Shown here: positions 62,634 to 64,000 of the stretch, in pieces
Position numbering within the stretch: the stretch's first letter is position 1
Layout: the number at the start of each line of letters is the position of its first letter
Source: Verrucomicrobiia bacterium
Lineage (GTDB): Bacteria; Verrucomicrobiota; Verrucomicrobiia; Limisphaerales; JAEYXS01
DNA length: 64,000 nucleotides
Reading direction: 5' to 3'
Assembly: GCA_036405135.1 (NCBI GenBank)
Contig: DASWYF010000020.1
Coordinates: forward strand, 186,001 to 250,000
Notes under the pieces: generated by a model
What the model was told of the DNA's origin: nothing
Seen by the model: the letters and a program-made list of their open reading frames with translations, nothing else
Database searches by the model: none
Program-made: the position numbers and the translations under genes

Positions 62634-63896
62634 CTACGACAACTCCAGTCCATTGACCCTCCCCTTGCCGCTCGCGAACTGGTCCGCTCCCACGCCCAAC
62701 CGCTGCAACATGCTCACAAAGATCTGCCCGGCCGCGGTGTTATTCTTCAGGTCAAAACCCACATGCCCGCCATGCTTGAACCCGCCACCGGCCAGCAGCA
62801 TCGGCATGTTCTTCGTATCGTGACTGGACGCATTGCCAAGGTTGGAGCCGTAAAGCACCATCGTGCTATCCAGCACGGAACTGCCTACTTCTTTCGAATC
62901 GCGGAGCTTGATCAGAAAATCCCGTAACGCCTGCATCTCCAATGTCTCCACGATCTTGAGCTGCGCCAGCTTCTCCGGGTCTTTGCCGTGATGCGAGAGA
63001 TTGTGGTGATCGATAGTCACCCCTTGGATCGGCGGCACATCGTTCATGCCATCAATGCTCAACGTGATGAACCGCGTGGAGTCCGTCTGCAACGCCAGGT
63101 GCATCACATCGAAAAGCAGGCGCGTGCGGCCCACAATGTCTTTACGGTCCGCGATGTCGTTCGGCACCGGCGCAGTGACCTTGGGCTTCGGTTTTTGCGA
63201 CCACGCCTCCGCCTTCACCAATCGTTGTTCCACTTCCCTTACCGCCGTGAAATACTGGTCCAGCCGTTCGCGATCCGTCGCAGTCGCGTCCCGTTCGATC
63301 TTCTTAGCCTGCGCATGCACCGTGTCCATGATGCTCTGACCGTCCTTGAGCCGCTGCACCTGTTGTTTCACCTCGGCGGGCGTGCCATCCACAAAAAGTT
63401 TACGGAAAATCTGTGAGGGCCGCTTGTCCGAAGGGATCTGCACGCCCGAGCGACTGTAGCTCAGGCTGGAGCGATCCGTGCCGAGCGCGAGGAAGGAAAA
63501 GCGCGTATCCGGCGCGAGCTTCTCCACGGCAAATTGATCCAGTGAAATGCTGTTGCGAAAGCTGCTGCTTCCCGGATGCACCGCTGCCGTCAGAAAACTC
63601 GCTTCCGACGAATGCCCGCCATCCACTTCCGGATGCGACACACCGGAGAAGATCGTGAAGTCGTTGCGGAAATCCTTCAGCACTTCGAGATACGGCGTGA
63701 GCGTGTAGTCACGGCCCGTCTTCGTCGGGAACAGGTATTCGCCATGCAAACCAAGCGAGGTGTTCACACACACCATACGACGCGGCGCACCTGTAGCGGC
63801 AGCGGCGGCGGTACCCAGTGATTCCAGCGCGGGCAAGGCCAGCATCACCCCCGCTGCGCGGAGGAACGAACGTCTATTGATTGCGTGCATACTCAT
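62634..63896 (-). CDS. DUF1552 protein (PVC-type secreted, Tat-like signal)
   Basis: The 420-residue protein has a twin-arginine signal (NRRSFLRAAGVMLALPAL). It shows the DUF1552 blocks: VCVNTSLGLHGEYLFPT, FTIFSGVSHPEVDGGHSSEA, VTIDHHNLSHHGKDPEK and STMVLYGSNLGNASSHDTKN. This family is typical of PVC bacteria and usually accompanies a DUF1592/DUF1585 cytochrome; its function is unknown, probably export-linked oxidation of biopolymers. The ATG at 63896 is chosen because it lies 1 bp after the stop of the upstream gene (translational coupling). The open frame reaches 63956, but that extension overlaps the other gene's coding region. Confidence 0.88.
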   Translation of the reverse strand: MSMHAINRRSFLRAAGVMLALPALESLGTAAAAATGAPRRMVCVNTSLGLHGEYLFPTKTGRDYTLTPYLEVLKDFRNDFTIFSGVSHPEVDGGHSSEASFLTAAVHPGSSSFRNSISLDQFAVEKLAPDTRFSFLALGTDRSSLSYSRSGVQIPSDKRPSQIFRKLFVDGTPAEVKQQVQRLKDGQSIMDTVHAQAKKIERDATATDRERLDQYFTAVREVEQRLVKAEAWSQKPKPKVTAPVPNDIADRKDIVGRTRLLFDVMHLALQTDSTRFITLSIDGMNDVPPIQGVTIDHHNLSHHGKDPEKLAQLKIVETLEMQALRDFLIKLRDSKEVGSSVLDSTMVLYGSNLGNASSHDTKNMPMLLAGGGFKHGGHVGFDLKNNTAAGQIFVSMLQRLGVGADQFASGKGRVNGLELS

Positions 63897-63897
63897 A

Positions 63898-64000
63898 TCA
63901 CTTGGATTGAAAGGTCGGGCTTTGCACCAGTTCATGGATGAGACTGCGCAAGCCATACTGCTTCGGCTCTGTGCGCTTCACAATACCCTCGATGATCGCA
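63898..64000 (-). CDS. C-terminus of a DUF1592/DUF1585-type cytochrome protein (cut by window edge)
   Basis: The last 33 codons before a TGA at 63898-63900 read IIEGIVKRTEPKQYGLRSLI then HELVQSPTFQSK. This resembles the C-terminal DUF1585 motif of PVC multidomain cytochromes (the GxRSLIxxIVxSxxF pattern). DUF1592 cytochromes are commonly paired with DUF1552 proteins, which supports this. The upstream part and any haem motif lie beyond the window. Confidence 0.75.
   Translation of the reverse strand, partial: AIIEGIVKRTEPKQYGLRSLIHELVQSPTFQSK

Overview
The window is a chromosomal segment of a verrucomicrobium, most likely from the Pedosphaera/Limisphaera side of the phylum. This placement is inferred from gene content and not from a marker phylogeny. 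The supporting content is two very large secreted dehydrogenase-cytochromes of the PVC type with C-terminal CxxCH motifs, two sulfatases with formylglycine motifs, two DUF1080 (3-keto-disaccharide hydrolase-like) proteins, a DUF1552 protein coupled to a DUF1592/DUF1585-type cytochrome, GFTLIELL-type prepilins, a VCBS/FG-GAP secreted protein, and many small palindromic intergenic repeats. I see no rRNA, confident tRNA, CRISPR array, prophage or transposase gene.

Layout. 1-1.1 kb: end of cmk, then a PlsC-type acyltransferase. 1.1-4.4 kb: a MITE-like repeat and a 1063-residue secreted beta-propeller protein. 4.7-9.7 kb: coaD, an HD-like hydrolase, and an opposing operon of a sugar kinase-MurQ fusion, a GT2 glycosyltransferase and an ABM monooxygenase, then small genes. 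9.9-17.1 kb: rhodanese, sulfatase, pseudopilin-like protein, eno, and PVC dehydrogenase 1. 17.1-24.3 kb: aminotransferase, proC, a LysM-like protein, a sulfatase-DUF1080 pair and an amidase. 24.3-27.5 kb: two prepilin genes, a lipoprotein, and a gap with a candidate structured RNA. 27.5-35 kb: DUF1080, an outer-membrane porin, a membrane class III cyclase, a cupredoxin-like protein and a divergent TPR-peroxiredoxin. 35-45.3 kb: SET-domain protein, acetyl-xylan-esterase-like protein, XRE regulator, BamE-like lipoprotein, PPi-type phosphofructokinase, a glycosidase-glycosyltransferase fusion, thyA, a lipoprotein and a lipoate ligase. 45.4-52.3 kb: pyruvate dehydrogenase E1, E2 and E3, then ygfZ. 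52.3-58.2 kb: a nested-palindrome element, PVC dehydrogenase 2 and a tandem hydrolase with EF-hands. 58.3-64 kb: comEC, an orphan LuxR-type response regulator, a small gene with its own terminator, and the DUF1552/DUF1592 pair.

How the genes fit together. The central-carbon genes (eno, PPi-phosphofructokinase, aceE-aceF-lpdA) form a glycolysis-to-acetyl-CoA set. The adjacent lipoate ligase could lipoylate E2, and YgfZ could support the Fe-S enzymes of lipoate synthesis. The sulfatases, DUF1080 proteins, esterases, amidase and PVC cytochromes point to extracellular breakdown and oxidation of sulfated or acetylated glycans. The kinase-MurQ fusion recycles cell-wall amino sugars. The most system-like block is the cupredoxin-cyclase-porin operon with its divergent TPR-peroxiredoxin, which could couple a periplasmic redox or metal signal to cAMP. 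The most striking non-coding feature is the 224-bp element at 52283-52506, which has perfect 17-bp terminal inverted repeats enclosing four further hairpins.
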